From: Muricea muricata
Lineage: Eukaryota; Cnidaria; Anthozoa; Malacalcyonacea; Plexauridae
Assembly (NCBI GenBank): GCA_963855995.1
Contig: OY979718.1
Coordinates: 953,501-1,017,500, forward strand
Reading direction: 5' to 3'
Length of the DNA: 64,000 nucleotides
Part shown: piece by piece, positions 43,231 to 54,686 of the stretch
How the letters are laid out: every line of letters begins with the position of its first letter
Numbering within the stretch: the stretch's first letter is position 1
Notes under the pieces: model-generated
What the model saw: only the letters and a program-made list of their open reading frames with translations
Told to the model about the DNA's origin: nothing
The model's database searches: none
Translations under genes and position numbers: made by a program

Positions 43231-43632
43231 GTCAAACTAATAATGTCACGTGTGAGATTATTTATGATAATTACACATGTGAAAATTGTCGCGTCTCAAC
43301 CAGTCATGTAGTGGCTTTTCTTGTTTATGTATTTTGTTTGAAAAGACTGCCCTTTATATATTAAACAAAAAAAAAAACAAATGATGGTCGGAAATATCAG
43401 ATTTATTTGTCGGTGCGAGACATCGCGCGCGACTCGCGGTTGACTACGTAGCCGCGTAGCCACTGAAAATGTGGCTACGCAGAAACAAGTATCTAGTGGA
43501 CGGGTATCCTGCAAACGCTCTGTATATGTGCTAGTTTGGTCTATTTCTTATATCAATAAATAATATTTTCAATTTAGTAATGAGGTTTAACACATTTCAC
43601 ACGGAGTTCGTCGTCAGTGAGCAAAGGGAAAT

Positions 43633-43959
43633 CTATGCATTCCCCCTTAAATTATATAGATTGAAGATTATATTCTTGGGTTTCACTGGAACCTTTTTCA
43701 GTAATTCTGAGTGGGGGTCAACCCAAACTGTATTGATGGTTGTACTGCACTGGAGCAAGCAAGTCTCACGAAATTGCACACATTTGCTGCCAAACACAAG
43801 GTCAACACATACAGTGAAATTTTTTTCAGCCTGATGACAGTGTATCGATTTGGAGTCGACCCCAGTGAAATTTATGACGTCACGTGAAACCCAAGAATAG
43901 CACATGCATGCGGCTAAACAAACGACATAAAAGACTGCCTGTATAGTACCGAGACCCAC
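43633..43959 (-). CDS. Small ORF, possible secreted Cys-containing peptide
   Basis: 108 codons beginning MGLGTIQAVFYVVCLAACMC, which resembles a signal peptide, with several later Cys (HCHQAEKNFTVCVD, KCVQFRETCLLQC). No family is recognised. The DNA includes TTTCACTGGGGTCGACTCC-like sequence and an ACGTCA-rich stretch that could be repetitive, so it may be chance. Confidence 0.2.
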   Translation of the reverse strand: MGLGTIQAVFYVVCLAACMCYSWVSRDVINFTGVDSKSIHCHQAEKNFTVCVDLVFGSKCVQFRETCLLQCSTTINTVWVDPHSELLKKVPVKPKNIIFNLYNLRGNA

Positions 43960-45449
43960 GGTTTGGAAACACTGCTAATGATTTTTATCAAGCCATCAAG
44001 GTCTTGTAACATGACAGCAGGTGTTAACGCCTGCAAATGCGGAGTGACATCATGTATGTGAAATGTATCTGTAAAATCGCCTACACGGTTTTATCTTTGA
44101 TGAGAAACAACGAAAAGACATGTGTATTTTTAATAAACTCTTCATATTTGACGTACATGTACGTCTCACCAAAGTGTCTCCTCCATAGTCTTACGTCTAC
44201 GATCTACAATATTTGCATAATAATTAGTAACTATAAACAGTGAGAAATCTCGCCTGTAGCGCATTTTATAGTTCTGGATTGGCCACGAAAGCTGAGTTGT
44301 GTCATCTAAGGTATGTGACTTTGTTCGCATGGCATTCCTGTCAATTTTTTTGGTCTATTTCCTAACGAATGATTCATTAATAATGATATGCTTATTTTAA
44401 TATAGCAAGTAAAAAACGAATATTGTGCTTGATTTTTAATGAAGACGTTTGCTTTATACAAGGAAGATTGAGAGTGAAGTCAGACTGACTTCAGGTAGGC
44501 AAAATAATATAGCGGCAAATATTGATCAATATTTTAGGAATGATAGATTGAAAAATATATTAACTTTTGGACACAAGAGAGAATTATATTACATGTTTTC
44601 TAAATAAATCAAGCCTATTCAAGGTTCTATAGCCCACCTAAAATATCGCAAAATCACTTTTGAAAAGGTCATCATTTTCAAAATAGGATTAGTATTTTTC
44701 TGCAATGATATCAGTCAAATTTTACCACAGAGTCAGATATTTCATACTGAATGTGTACGTATCAATAAAATCTCGAAATAAAAAATTAAACTTTTGGCAC
44801 AGAATAGAAATAAGCAGAGTACACCGCTTCCGTGCGGTCATACCAGCATCAAGCTGTGATCAAGACCGTTACAGGCTCAAATCAATTTTCCATCTTTAGG
44901 CATCATTAACGCATAGTGCGTCAAAAGTAGACAAAAGAAATAACAATTAAGCATCAAAGTGTCTTGCGAACAATAAGTTTAAGAAAATGTGAGAAAATTT
45001 ATTAACACTAATTACATTTATTCCATATGTTCACCCCCTCCAGTCTCCGGGGGGGGGGGAATCGGAGGAGGCTGGCCACATGTAAGAATGGATAATAGCG
45101 ACATTATCCCAATATGCTTTGCCATGTTGAAGTCGCTCCATAGGAAATATTTTTTTCAATATTAAACAAATCAAGTTGCTACCATTCATTACCTTGTCTC
45201 ATATCACCCATTTGTTTTAACTTCATACCCAGGCCCTGTACACCGCTTTGAAGTATCCTGTCTCTGCTGCGTCAACGATCGTCCATTGTATGTAACAGTC
45301 ACAACTCTGTGTCAGGTATAGTGTTATTAAATATTGCACATCATAAACGGTTCATATATTTTTCTCAGAATTAAAAACTGTTTTTATTTCCTATAGGTTT
45401 TTGGCCCAAAAATAAATTAGCTGCGATTGATTTTTTTGTTTTAAAAACC
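43960..45449. other. Upstream region of the GPCR gene
   Basis: No other gene recognised. A C/G-run (about 45045-45059) is the only conspicuous feature. A promoter cannot be placed. Confidence 0.35.
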
Positions 45450-46520
45450 ATGGAAAACAAAAGTTTAACAGTCAACGAATCATCGATGGACGAAAACAGC
45501 AACAGCTATGTACACGAAGAAAAACGTTGGTTTAAAATCTTTCTTTGCGTCATATATAGCTTTATTTTTATCTTTGGCATTTTGGGTAATGCTATTGTTT
45601 GCTTCGTTATTTATCAGCGAAGAAATTTGAAAACTGTTACAAACCTGTTCATTCTTAACCTGGCAATCGCTGATTTAATTTTTGCTGGATCAATTCCCTT
45701 AGAATTCCCACTTATAATTGATGATTACCAATGGCCATATACCTCTTTTTTCTGCAAACTTTACACTCCAGTTCAAACCATTGCGGTCTCTGCATCGACA
45801 TTTTCATTGACGGCCGTTAGCATAGTAAGATATCGAGCAATAATTAATCCCCTGAAGAAGCAGATCTCTCATGGCTACGCTAAGTACATGTTGTTTGGAA
45901 TTTGGACATTTTCTACTATGCTCATGATTCCTCACATTGTGACACTAAAGATGAAAGAAAGTACTTGTGAAGAAGAATGGCCGCTTTTAACGTACAGAAA
46001 AATTTACACAACATTTTTATTTGTTTTTCTGTATGTTGTTCCTTTGACCATTGTGAGCATTTCTTACACGACGATCATGTTTGAACTGAAAAAGAAACGA
46101 GACTTTCATAATACCGTTTTAAATAATATCAGAAATGAAGAAACAAAGAAAGTTGTTGGTTTGCTGATCAAAGTAACATTCACCTTTGCAATATTTAATC
46201 TACCAAGTCAACTCATGTGGTTGTGGTTAGACTTTGGGAATGCCGATAAAATGTTTCCCTTTTTCTGGGATTTGTTAGCTTCTTTTAATGTGTTTGTCTT
46301 TGCCAACAGTGCATGTAACCCCTTACTGTACTATATGTTTCACGATAGCTTCAAACAAGAAGTGAATTTGTATTTCACAAAGTGTTGCAAAAAGAAGACA
46401 ATAGAAAGAAAAGATTGTAATGACAAGTTACTCTGCTTTGCAGAACAAATTACTTCAGTACCGCTTCACGCTTTAAGCGTTGGTCCAAATAAGGTACGGA
46501 CTTGTTGTTCTCCAGTGTAA
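45450..46520 (+). CDS. Class A (rhodopsin family) GPCR, neuropeptide-receptor-like
   Basis: 356 aa, single exon, intact; start AACCATGG is a good Kozak context. Seven membrane helices: TM1 about 30-55 with GN (46-47), TM2 with LAIAD (71-75), TM3 about 102-128, TM4 about 146-163, TM5 about 184-210, TM6 about 238-260 with FNLP replacing CWxP, TM7 about 272-296 with NPLLY (290-294). Cys102 and Cys173 can form the usual TM3-ECL2 bridge. Sequons lie at Asn3 and Asn9. The DRY box reads VRY (126-128), losing the acidic residue that locks the inactive state. The tail has Cys-rich KCCKKK (palmitoylation possible). It would couple an extracellular peptide-like ligand to G proteins at the plasma membrane; the ligand is unknown. 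It lies tail to tail with the ENaC-like gene. Confidence 0.92.
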   Translation: MENKSLTVNESSMDENSNSYVHEEKRWFKIFLCVIYSFIFIFGILGNAIVCFVIYQRRNLKTVTNLFILNLAIADLIFAGSIPLEFPLIIDDYQWPYTSFFCKLYTPVQTIAVSASTFSLTAVSIVRYRAIINPLKKQISHGYAKYMLFGIWTFSTMLMIPHIVTLKMKESTCEEEWPLLTYRKIYTTFLFVFLYVVPLTIVSISYTTIMFELKKKRDFHNTVLNNIRNEETKKVVGLLIKVTFTFAIFNLPSQLMWLWLDFGNADKMFPFFWDLLASFNVFVFANSACNPLLYYMFHDSFKQEVNLYFTKCCKKKTIERKDCNDKLLCFAEQITSVPLHALSVGPNKVRTCCSPV

Positions 46521-46686
46521 GTAATAATTAAAGCAACTGCGTGTAAACGAAACGAAGCATGCATGCAAGAGAATTAAATCACATCATGACAAACTGTTAA
46601 CATTGTTCCTCATTTCTTTACTTTACTGACATCGCTCTTTGAATATATACATTTCAACCTCTACGTATGCGCGTCCATCATAATGC

Positions 46687-46692
46687 AATAAA
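46687..46692 (+). terminator. Polyadenylation signal of the GPCR gene
   Basis: AATAAA about 170 bp after the stop codon; the ENaC-like gene's own signal lies just beyond, on the other strand (complement of TTTATT, about 46804-46809). Confidence 0.55.
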
Positions 46693-46844
46693 TTGTCATG
46701 TACAATTATGATCATATGTTACGTATTGATTTGGCGAGTTAATAGCAAGAAAGTGCACTTGATTAATGGTGAAAACGTTCATGCATTATAATCTGTACCA
46801 TTTTTTATTTCTTTGCATGCAAGAAATGAATTAAAGGAATCTGT

Positions 46845-46976
46845 TTACTTTCTCTGTCTTTGAAAAAAATCTCTAAAAAGCAGAGCAAATAATTCCAGTA
46901 GTTCACACATTGATATAACGCTCAGTCCTGCCCAAAGTCCAACTTGGCCACCGATATCTGCCAGCAGATTTGCAGT
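46845..46976 (-). CDS. ENaC/ASIC-like channel, last coding exon 12
   Basis: ANLLADIGGQVGLWAGLSVI: the family signature LLxDIGGQxGL and TM2 with the GLS filter, followed by CELLELF and a short basic tail ending at TAA 46847-46845. Confidence 0.95.
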   Translation of the reverse strand, partial: TANLLADIGGQVGLWAGLSVISMCELLELFALLFRDFFQRQRK

Positions 46977-47298
46977 CTGAAAACAATAATCAGAAACTTA
47001 TGGAGTGATTTTGTCACTTCAGTACATACATGCATGCAGGGAGTTGGAACTTTGAATTTTTAATTGACTGAAAAAGAAACGAGTTATTTATGAACAAAAG
47101 CATAACATACAAAAAAAAGATGCTAAAAATCAATAAACAAGAACATAATGCTTCGTGTAGTCATGTTTTGAGTGTAAGTATATGGAGATTATACAGCTCG
47201 TTCGTAGCAGAATAAGAAATCATGATATATTTTATCCGATGGAGCCTTCTAACGAGAAACGTTGAATCTGTATTATCGTAAGATCTATCTATACAAAC

Positions 47299-47374
47299 CC
47301 CGTAGCTTAAAGTTTCTTCAACTTTCGTTTCCCTGAATTGTTGGAAAAAGACATTGGCAGTCAAGATATTACTC
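47299..47374 (-). CDS. ENaC/ASIC-like channel, coding exon 11
   Basis: SNILTANVFFQQFRETKVEE: the NxxxxNVYF-type palm strand before TM2; acceptor TTCCATTTGTAG, donor GGG|GTTTGT (weak but GT). Confidence 0.92.
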
Positions 47375-47981
47375 CTACAAATGGAAAAACAAAAAGACAG
47401 TGAATACGGAGTTAGCCGTCTGTTGTTTCGAACAAGATTATTCAAAATTTAATTAATAAAAAATTTGTAAAGGTTTATGTGTGACGTTATATACAAGACA
47501 ACTAAGCATTGCTTGCATGGTTTTCAGCTGTATTTTTATTAATAAAACAATAGCATAAAAAAGTACGTCAGAAAATGCTTTAACTTTGCTTCACGGCCCT
47601 GAACACGTTCTCGTTGTAAATGAATTTATGAAATGAGAATGAATTGCTCAAGTGTATCCATATATATTTTGTATAGTGTGTATTTTTTGCACCATGCGAT
47701 ATATACTATATAAGCATCGTCTTATATGAAGTCACGCGCATTGTGGGTGTATCAGGACAAAAGGATTTTAAAACAATTCTTTTGTAAATATAAGGTTCAT
47801 CAATATGGCCGCCAACGTCTTTGTTGTTTTAATCATAAGGCTAGAGTAAAACGATCTATATGGGTAACTTCCTGTCATATCTTGTATTGAAATACTATCT
47901 CAAATGTGCACAACGAGTAATTTTATAACAGGCTAAAAAACTTGTATTGTAAAAGTAAAACAAATATATAATTCTAGTTAA

Positions 47982-48498
47982 AGGGAAATGGCAACAAAAA
48001 TTTTTGTCGTCATATTTGAAAGAGACTCCAAAACAATATATAGAAGTCTATTCCAGAATTTTTATATCTGCCTTATTTGGTGAGATATTTTGACTTGAAA
48101 GCTTTAGTTGTCCGCCATCGTGGATATTTTTAGGTATGCATGATACGTCACAACTTGGGTCACGCAATTTTTTTTATTAAGACACAATGATTAATCTTCT
48201 CCAATAACCACACACATGGTAAGTATTTCGGATTTTAGCACGGACTGAAAAGGTTTCACAAATATTTTATTGGTGGTAGGTATTTAGGAGAACCTTTGAA
48301 TCGCTTATCCCTGTTGTGACGTCACCAAAACATTGTTAATGAGGTTAAAAATTAATCCGAGATGGCGGACAGTTCGATTATTTAGTTGACAATATCTCCC
48401 GAAGTAAAACAGATATAAAAATTTTGTAACAGACTTCTATATATTATTTTTGAGTCTCTTTCAAACCAAACAATAAAAAATTTTGTTACCATTTTCCT
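47982..48498. mobile_element. TTAA-targeted MITE, inverted copy of MITE B
   Basis: 517 bp, matching 17084-17606 on the opposite strand along its full length, with TTAA at 47978-47981 and 48499-48502. It lies in an intron of the ENaC-like gene, only 37 bp from the exon 10 donor. Confidence 0.88.
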
Positions 48499-48534
48499 TT
48501 AATATATAAGCATTCAAATTCTATGCGTACCCAC

Positions 48535-48599
48535 CTTACGGAGTCAAAATTATTATTATAATCTGAATAGTTAAAACCAAGTGATTCCAAAACAGTTTC
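48535..48599 (-). CDS. ENaC/ASIC-like channel, coding exon 10
   Basis: ETVLESLGFNYSDYNNNFDS; acceptor TTTATTTTAAG. Of two nearby donors only GTAAG|GTGGGT gives the phase needed by exon 11, so it is chosen over CC|GTAAGG. Confidence 0.8.
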
Positions 48600-48692
48600 C
48601 TTAAAATAAATTAAGATGGCCATGATGTCAATCATACTTAACCGACAAAACTTGATTAAGATTATGCATGCATGTCCACTTGGCATTCTTAC

Positions 48693-48750
48693 CACTGATT
48701 GACGATATGGCCATTGTGTGAAAGTTAAACTGCTTTCGTAAATTTTCTCT
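48693..48750 (-). CDS. ENaC/ASIC-like channel, coding exon 9
   Basis: EKIYESSLTFTQWPYRQSV, the Y...S...WP strand that follows the last Cys in this family; acceptor TTTTTACTTCATAG, donor CAGTG|GTAAGA. The phase joins both neighbours. Confidence 0.88.
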
Positions 48751-49241
48751 CTATGAAGTAAAAATGTTGTCTTAAGGTATTTGCTACTTTAATGTGTTAT
48801 ACTTAATGTAGTGCTAATTAATTGTTTTCATTATATTCATTAACAAACACTGTTATGCAGGTCAGAAAATTAAAGAATTTTCTTTCTGTTTACTAGTTTT
48901 CTTTGTGATAACGGATATGGCAACATATTTTCTTTTGGTTTACAATCTTAATGTCGTCTTTAACTTTTTTCAAATTCTTGAAGCCGCAAAAAATACAAAA
49001 ACACTATCAATCCACCATCTTAAAAATGCAAAAAATCCATGACGTCACATGCAGGATAAAATTTTCTTCAAAAAGCAAATATGTTCAATATTAAAATGTA
49101 AATGGATATATATTTTTTTATTGAATTTATTAAAATAACCAATTTTGCAGCTAAAAGCTGAATTACAATGGTTTTATAATATTAAGCTAAAATTAGTAAA
49201 ATTATGATTATATAAATCTAAGACATGAAAAATATACAGCT

Positions 49242-49853
49242 TTAATAAAATAAAGTACTATGAGTATCAAAAATCACAAAGTTTAATTTGTGACTTGGAT
49301 CAAGCATGTGGTGGAAAAGACGATTGCAAAGGGTACTTCGGCGATCATGCAATGAAGGAAGATTAGCTGTAAGCATCGCTTGGTCGTAGGTGAGAGAAGG
49401 AAAAATAATTCTGAGGGCTCTTTTCTGTATCTGTTCAACTTGGTTGCTAAGGTACACTGGGAGGCTGTTGTGCCACACTTCACATGAGTACTCAAGAATA
49501 GGTCTAACACAATAAACCTTGACTAAGACAGTGTCCGGGAAAGCGTTTCTTCTTAGCAGCCGCAAAGCGTATAAATGCTTGGAAGCCTTCTTACAGATGG
49601 CATTTACATGCAAGATCCAGTTCAAGTCGTTCGAAACAATAACGCCTAGTATTTTGGCATGCTTGACAATGTTGACAGTTTGAGTGTCAATCACAATTGG
49701 TGGATAGGAGGGTGAACTAAGCGAGAAGTTGACACGCATCTCTTTCGTCTTTGAGTCATTCAGTTTCATGTTATTATCACGTGACCATTCTTCGCACGCC
49801 TTCACGGATGAGGGGAGCATTGATTGAGAATCACTATGCAGAACTTCCCACAT
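49242..49853 (-). pseudogene. LINE ORF2 fragment: RT C-terminal region
   Basis: Starts just after FVDDST (MWEVLHSDSQSML) and contains WSRDNNMKLNDSKTKEM and PILEYSCEVWHNSLP, the usual post-RT blocks. 203 codons, otherwise open. Confidence 0.8.
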
Positions 49854-50640
49854 TGTAGAGTCGTCGACAAATTTGACAAGGTCATTGCTTGAATGAGATC
49901 GTTGACCATAATTAAAAAAAGTAATGGTCCTAGTTTTGTTCCCTGCGGAACACCAGCTTGAATGTGCTTCCAGTCGGAGTAGTCCTGATCGATCTTTGTC
50001 CTCTGGAGTCTGTTGGAAAAGAAGTCAGCGATCCAATTAATGAGGACTGGGTGAACAGCCATTTGCACAAGCTTTTTCAGTAAAACATTGCGGTCGACCC
50101 GGTCAAAGGCTTTTGAAAAATCTAATAGGCAGATCCGTAATGATGATCCAAGATCATCACAAGCTTCGTACGATTTATGCAGGAGGTGGACGAGAGCCAT
50201 GCTTGCGCTTGATCCTCGTTGAGAACCGAACTGGAGGGGATCAATTTGGTTTGAAACTGACTGAAGAAGCCAGCGGTAAGGAAAGGATTCCAGAATTTTA
50301 CTGAGAATAGGGGTAAGTGAAATAGGAAGAAAGTTTGAGTCGATGTTGAGGCGGGAGAAGATTTTGGAATTGGTGAAACGTTGGCTGATTTCCACAAGGA
50401 AGGAACGAAGCCTTGCGAAGAGACGAATTGAAAATGGAGCATAATGGACGACACAAAACAGATGCGTTCTCGCGAAGAAACTAAGCTGATATTTCATCGG
50501 AACCAACGGCAGAATGGAGTTTGGATGAAAGTAATGCTGTTTCTGTTTCCTCGACGGATACGATGAATTTGGGCGGATAGACGTCGACAGGGAGAGGACA
50601 CCAATTAAGGGGCGGAAGGGACGACCAAACTGCGACGAAT
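49802..50640 (-). pseudogene. LINE ORF2 fragment: reverse transcriptase
   Basis: The region continues from VWSSLPPLNWCPL (about 50620) through frame changes to ISLTPILSKILESF, CLLDFSKAFDRVDRN and GVPQGTKLGPLLFL. The FVDD motif is at about 49875-49886 in the neighbouring frame. Confidence 0.8.
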
Positions 50641-50647
50641 TTTATAA

Positions 50648-50799
50648 CAAACTTACTTGCAGGGAGGTTGGTTCGGGATTAACGCACCGAGGGGTCTGAC
50701 AGCTGTTCGAACCTACCGAGCGAAGCGAGGTAGGTTCGGACAGCTGTCAGACCCCGAGGTGCGTTAATCCCGAACCAACCGAACCTGCAAGTAAGTTGG
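50648..50799. repeat. 152-bp near-perfect palindrome inside the LINE
   Basis: ACTTACTTGCAGG...GGTTGGTTCGGGATTAACGC mirrors itself around GAGCGAAGCGAG (about 50724). The following 430 bp repeat GCAGGTAAGTTCGGGTT and AACCAATCAGAAAGCC modules in both orientations up to about 51230, so a larger foldback element is inserted here. Confidence 0.82.
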
Positions 50800-51132
50800 G
50801 TTTTTATCCCATACTAGACTTATCTTGTGTTGTTTTCCGATTCTCGCCGAGTCGCCGATGTATTTTGTCAACATTTTCTCTTCTTATTGGTCTCTTAATT
50901 GGTAATCGAAACTTATTGGTCTCTTAATATTTCTTTATCAGGCTCTCTATTGTCTTTAGTTTACAATTTTCCGTTTCTTTTTGCTTGGTTTCTGTGACGT
51001 CTTTAGCCCAAAAATGTTTTTTAAAGTGTAGGTTTAATCATCAGCTAAATTTTGTTCGCCATTGTTGTTGAGCAGTTTGAGGCGGGCGGCAGCGTAAGCA
51101 GCAAGCAGGTAAGTTCGGGTTTTTGTAACCAA

Positions 51133-51510
51133 TCAGAAAGCCGGTTTTGTCGATAAAGAGAAAAGCGGGTAAGTTCGGAAAAGCAGGTTAGTTCGAAAAA
51201 AACTTACCTGCTGAGAACCAATCAGAAGCCCGCTTTCATGACACATATGGGATAAGTCGTTAAACAAGTTGGCTAAATCTTCACCTTGGTAAGTGCAATC
51301 ATTATATATCAACGTCTTGGGCATTTTAGGAGTAAAGAGGCCAGCCATCTTTTTTACCGCTGACCACCACTGTTTTGGATTGGATTGTTGGACGTCGGCT
51401 ATGTTTTTATCATAAGAATTACGAGCCTTTTTACATTGAGCATTCACCATGTTCCTATAGCGTTTAAATGTGGAAACATTACCTCTGGACCAAGCACGTT
51501 GTCTCTGCAA
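51133..51510 (-). pseudogene. LINE ORF2 fragment: linker
   Basis: RGNVSTFKRYRNMVNAQCKK and PKQWWSAVKKMAG are typical of the endonuclease-RT linker; the LINE part ends at about 51230 where the inserted foldback begins. Confidence 0.7.
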
Positions 51511-52084
51511 TCAAAGTTTTTATTTCTGGTGTAATCCACGGCTTATCACTGGAGTCGGTTTTAACACGCCTAAGTGGGAGGGACGTCTCAATAATTTCGT
51601 TGATGGTGTCCGTAAAAAAGATAAACTGATCATCGCAGGATTGCGAGTGAAACAAAGGAGACCAATTAACCGGGCACAATTTTTCTCTCACTACTCTCCG
51701 ATTGGAAGGTCGCGCATCCCTCACGAAGCGGAAAGATCTCAGGTTAGAATTTGCGTACGACGCGGATGTGGTCAAAACTATTGAATTATGATCTGAGGAA
51801 CTGAGGGGAGCAACTACGTTGGGGATGTCGTAATATTTTGAAATGTTAGTGAAAACTTTGTCCAAAATATTGTCACCTCTTGTAGCCTGGTTAACAATCT
51901 GCTCGAGATTAAAAGAGGAACACAGCTGTCGGTGTCTAAACTCATTGAAGTCGCCAGTTAAAATGATACCAGAATTTGGGTGGGAGGAAAGAATGGAATC
52001 GAGATTTTCTGTGACGTGAGCCTGTAAATCAGTATCATTGTGTATATATATATATACTTCTTTTGTTAATTGCAGTGTTTTCAA
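51479..52084 (-). pseudogene. LINE ORF2 fragment: endonuclease C-terminus and linker
   Basis: TGDFNEFRHRQL and SSSDHNSIVL are the GDFN and SDH active-site motifs of APE-type LINE endonucleases; the N-terminal half is lost. The frame shifts at about 51490 into the next fragment. Confidence 0.8.
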
Positions 52085-52441
52085 GATAATTTCATAGTTG
52101 GGATGTAACTAATTGGCACTAAGTGCTATAATGATGTTCCTGTTCCCAGAAAAGTGATGTTCACATGGTCAGTAATTATGGATCGATTTCCCTGCTTTCT
52201 CCGCTAGTCAAGCTTCTCAAACAATTCCAGAATCATCGCGCTGAATAATCGACATGGTTTCCGAAAAAGACGTTCTTGTGCTACCCAACTTACAACAGGA
52301 GACCGATAAGGTTTATTTAGATTTCTCAATTTTTTTCCTCTCAAAATCGTAGACAATACGGTATTGGCGGTTCATTGTTGAACTGGTTTCGTACTACCTG
52401 AACGAAAGCCGTCAACGTGTGGTGGACGAAGGAGAGTCATC

Positions 52442-52876
52442 CATAGAGATTATAAAAAGCACTAGAGATCGCATCGCAATCTTTTTCACTGAAAACAAGA
52501 GGAAATGCGGCGTTTAGAGAGAGGAGGGGCAATTTCTAATCCCGAGTGTAAGGCCAAGCGCCTATTGGCTGAACTGAACTAATGCTTCCTTAGCAACCAC
52601 CTTAGCAACCACCTTAGCACCAGCAGAAGTCTGTATGAAATATATTAGTTATATCTTCCTCACCTTCTTTAAAATTGTTTTATTATTTTAAACAATCTGG
52701 AATGATATTTTCAATGTTTTTGCGGGGAAAACTCGTCTAAAACGACTTGTCTGGGACATTGTGAATGAGTGAACATCCAGGATATGAATTTGTCTGCTTC
52801 TTCCCCCCCCCCCCCAACAACATGTTCCCCAATTTTACCCTCGATGCTACATCTAGTGTTATTTATAATCTCTATG
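52442..52876. mobile_element. MITE with CATAGAGATTATAA tips
   Basis: 435 bp; tips CATAGAGATTATAAAAAGCA and complement CATAGAGATTATAAATAACA, then CACTAGA blocks. Same terminal family as the elements at 9623 and 10544; shares the internal CGCCTATTGGCTG. A C-run lies at about 52803-52816. In an ENaC-like intron. Confidence 0.78.
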
Positions 52877-52996
52877 CTGTCATCATCCTTCCTCAACGGG
52901 ACATTAGGAGTGCCTCAAAGCAGTGTGCTGGGCCCTCTTCTGTTCTTGTTATACACAAATTAAACTGCCTTCTAATTGATAGTTTTTAATACTTAC

Positions 52997-53063
52997 GAAC
53001 ATTTATCTCGACAGCTCTTTTCACAAGAACCTTCGACAGCTTTCCAGTTATCAAGACAATCGT
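52997..53063 (-). CDS. ENaC/ASIC-like channel, coding exon 8
   Basis: DDCLDNWKAVEGSCEKSCRD then KC: the CxxxC pair that closes the thumb; acceptor ATTACTTTAAG, donor TTC|GTAAGT. Confidence 0.88.
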
Positions 53064-53557
53064 CTTAAAGTAATAATAATAATATAACTTTATATAATTA
53101 GAGAAGTTTAGAAATATTTACAAAGAAATATTCCAATTTAGCCAATGCTACTCTTCCACTGAATCTTCTATGAATAATGATTAACAATTAGATTATGAGC
53201 TCGAGATTTCAAAGTGGTGATAGTTGATGAGGGCGAAGCCCAAATCAACTATCAAAGCATTGAAATTTAGAGCCAGTAATTTAATTGTTTTAGTGGAATT
53301 TAGATAAAAAATTAATTTTTTAATTATTTTGCTTGATAGATAGCGAGCAGCAAAACAATAACTTTTCTAGTGCATTTTTTTTCAATTCAAAGACAATTTG
53401 TGTTCAACCGGTTTCGGTTGTCCATGTTTAAAAATATTTGTTCCACGTTTTTGTAGATTAATGCAGGAGGAGTAAGCTGTGTGATACAGACCTTTCACCA
53501 TTAAATTATAAATTAACGTCACGACCTGTTACAGACCATAAAAAATAATGTTTTTAC

Positions 53558-53675
53558 CCAATGTTTCATCATTTTCATCACAGATTTTTCCCACTGGAGC
53601 TGCACCAAAATACGAATATTCTGCGCAGCCACATTTATCGATCTGAGCTCGCGCATAACAATATTGAAGACAGGC
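53558..53675 (-). CDS. ENaC/ASIC-like channel, coding exon 7
   Basis: ACLQYCYARAQIDKCGCAEY, the CxxxC...CGC cluster of the thumb domain; acceptor TTGTCATAG, donor TTGG|GTAAAA. Confidence 0.92.
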
Positions 53676-54354
53676 CTATGACAACATGAATCACGGAAAA
53701 TATTTTAGATATTTATCATATTAAACAATTATTACATGAGGTCGAGTACGAGATGAGGAATTATTAAACCTCCTATGAAACGAAATTTAGTCCAACTATA
53801 TGTTGATTGTATTGCAATGATCGCTTAAAATGATAATGTACATAACCGCTTCCTTTCAAAATTTCTGCATGTAACTCACTTTTCTCTAAAGATATTTAAC
53901 TTTATGCGATATGCAAATTAAATAACTAGTGTCATCACAGTGCATAATAACTTCAAAAGTCATCATTAATTTGCAGCGAGATCGACATATTCCGCGTAAC
54001 AATGCAGAAATCAAGCAATTTGTGTTATCTTTCAAAGGCTGAGGCAGATAACACAAACCGATGTCCTGTAATAATCCCTTATATTCTATGAGAACCGAAG
54101 TCAATAATTATTGCATTAGTATTTATTTGGAAATCCTTTGGAAGGCCTCGTTGCTTAAAAAGCCACGCATTGTTGCATTGTGCTTGATATCTAATTTATT
54201 ATATTGTTAAAAAAGGACTTAAGAATATATCCAGTCAAATCGTATGAACACAGCGAATCATTATGTACTCTCACCCATCTGTTTCTCTCACTTCAACTTA
54301 AAACTCTTGAGAACCGAAGCAAATTCTCGGCCAGTTATTTTGTGGATAGGCAAG

Positions 54355-54686
54355 CAACCTCGTTCACAGGGCCTTTTAGAGCGAGAAAAAAGCCCTTGCA
54401 CCGGCCGACTTTTAAAATCACGAGTCCTGGTTTTTGAATAAATTAGCGCGTATAAACACATATGCGAAATATTTTTCCAAAATGACTGACACATCGAAGC
54501 GTTTTCAAAAACACGTAATGCAGCCGCTTAGTTAAATGGTGTAAGTTTTAGTCGTATTTTTTTCCACGCAAATATACAGATGCACGGTTTTTATGCGGAT
54601 AGAGCAATGAAATTACAGAAAATAGCAGCCGGTGCCAGGCACTTTACCCTCCCTCCATCTTAGAAAAGGCCCTGGGAATGAGGATG
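54355..54686. mobile_element. MULE-like MITE, copy in ENaC-like intron
   Basis: Tips CAACCTCGTTCACAGGGCCT and complement CATCCTCATTCCCAGGGCCT; the interior (AAATATTTTTCCAAAATGAC, complemented) matches the right part of 29323-30276. No clear target duplication. Confidence 0.72.

Larger units (their letters stand above)
49100..52084 (-). mobile_element. Degenerate LINE in an ENaC-like intron, same orientation
   Basis: 5'-truncated and broken. From right to left: end of an EEP-type endonuclease (GDFN and SSSDHN motifs, 52084-51479), the linker (51510-51230), then the reverse transcriptase (50640-49860) with CLLDFSKAFDRVDRN, AGVPQGTKLGPLLF and, after a frameshift, KFVDDSTMW, and the C-terminal region (49853-49242). 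A foldback element of about 590 bp interrupts it between 50640 and 51230. CR1/Jockey-group by its RT, but a different family from the LINEs at the window start. Confidence 0.85.

Noticed and set aside
44815..44890. GCGGTCATACCAGCATCAAG resembles part of 5S rRNA
   Set aside because: Similarity is confined to about 20 bases; the internal control region and the rest of the 5S structure are not there.
53985..54065. Minus-strand acceptor with DIGLCYLPQPLKDN, first taken as an ENaC thumb exon
   Set aside because: It lies between exons 6 and 7, which already join in phase 0 and give the family order (PYR to ACLQYC). It has no suitable donor.
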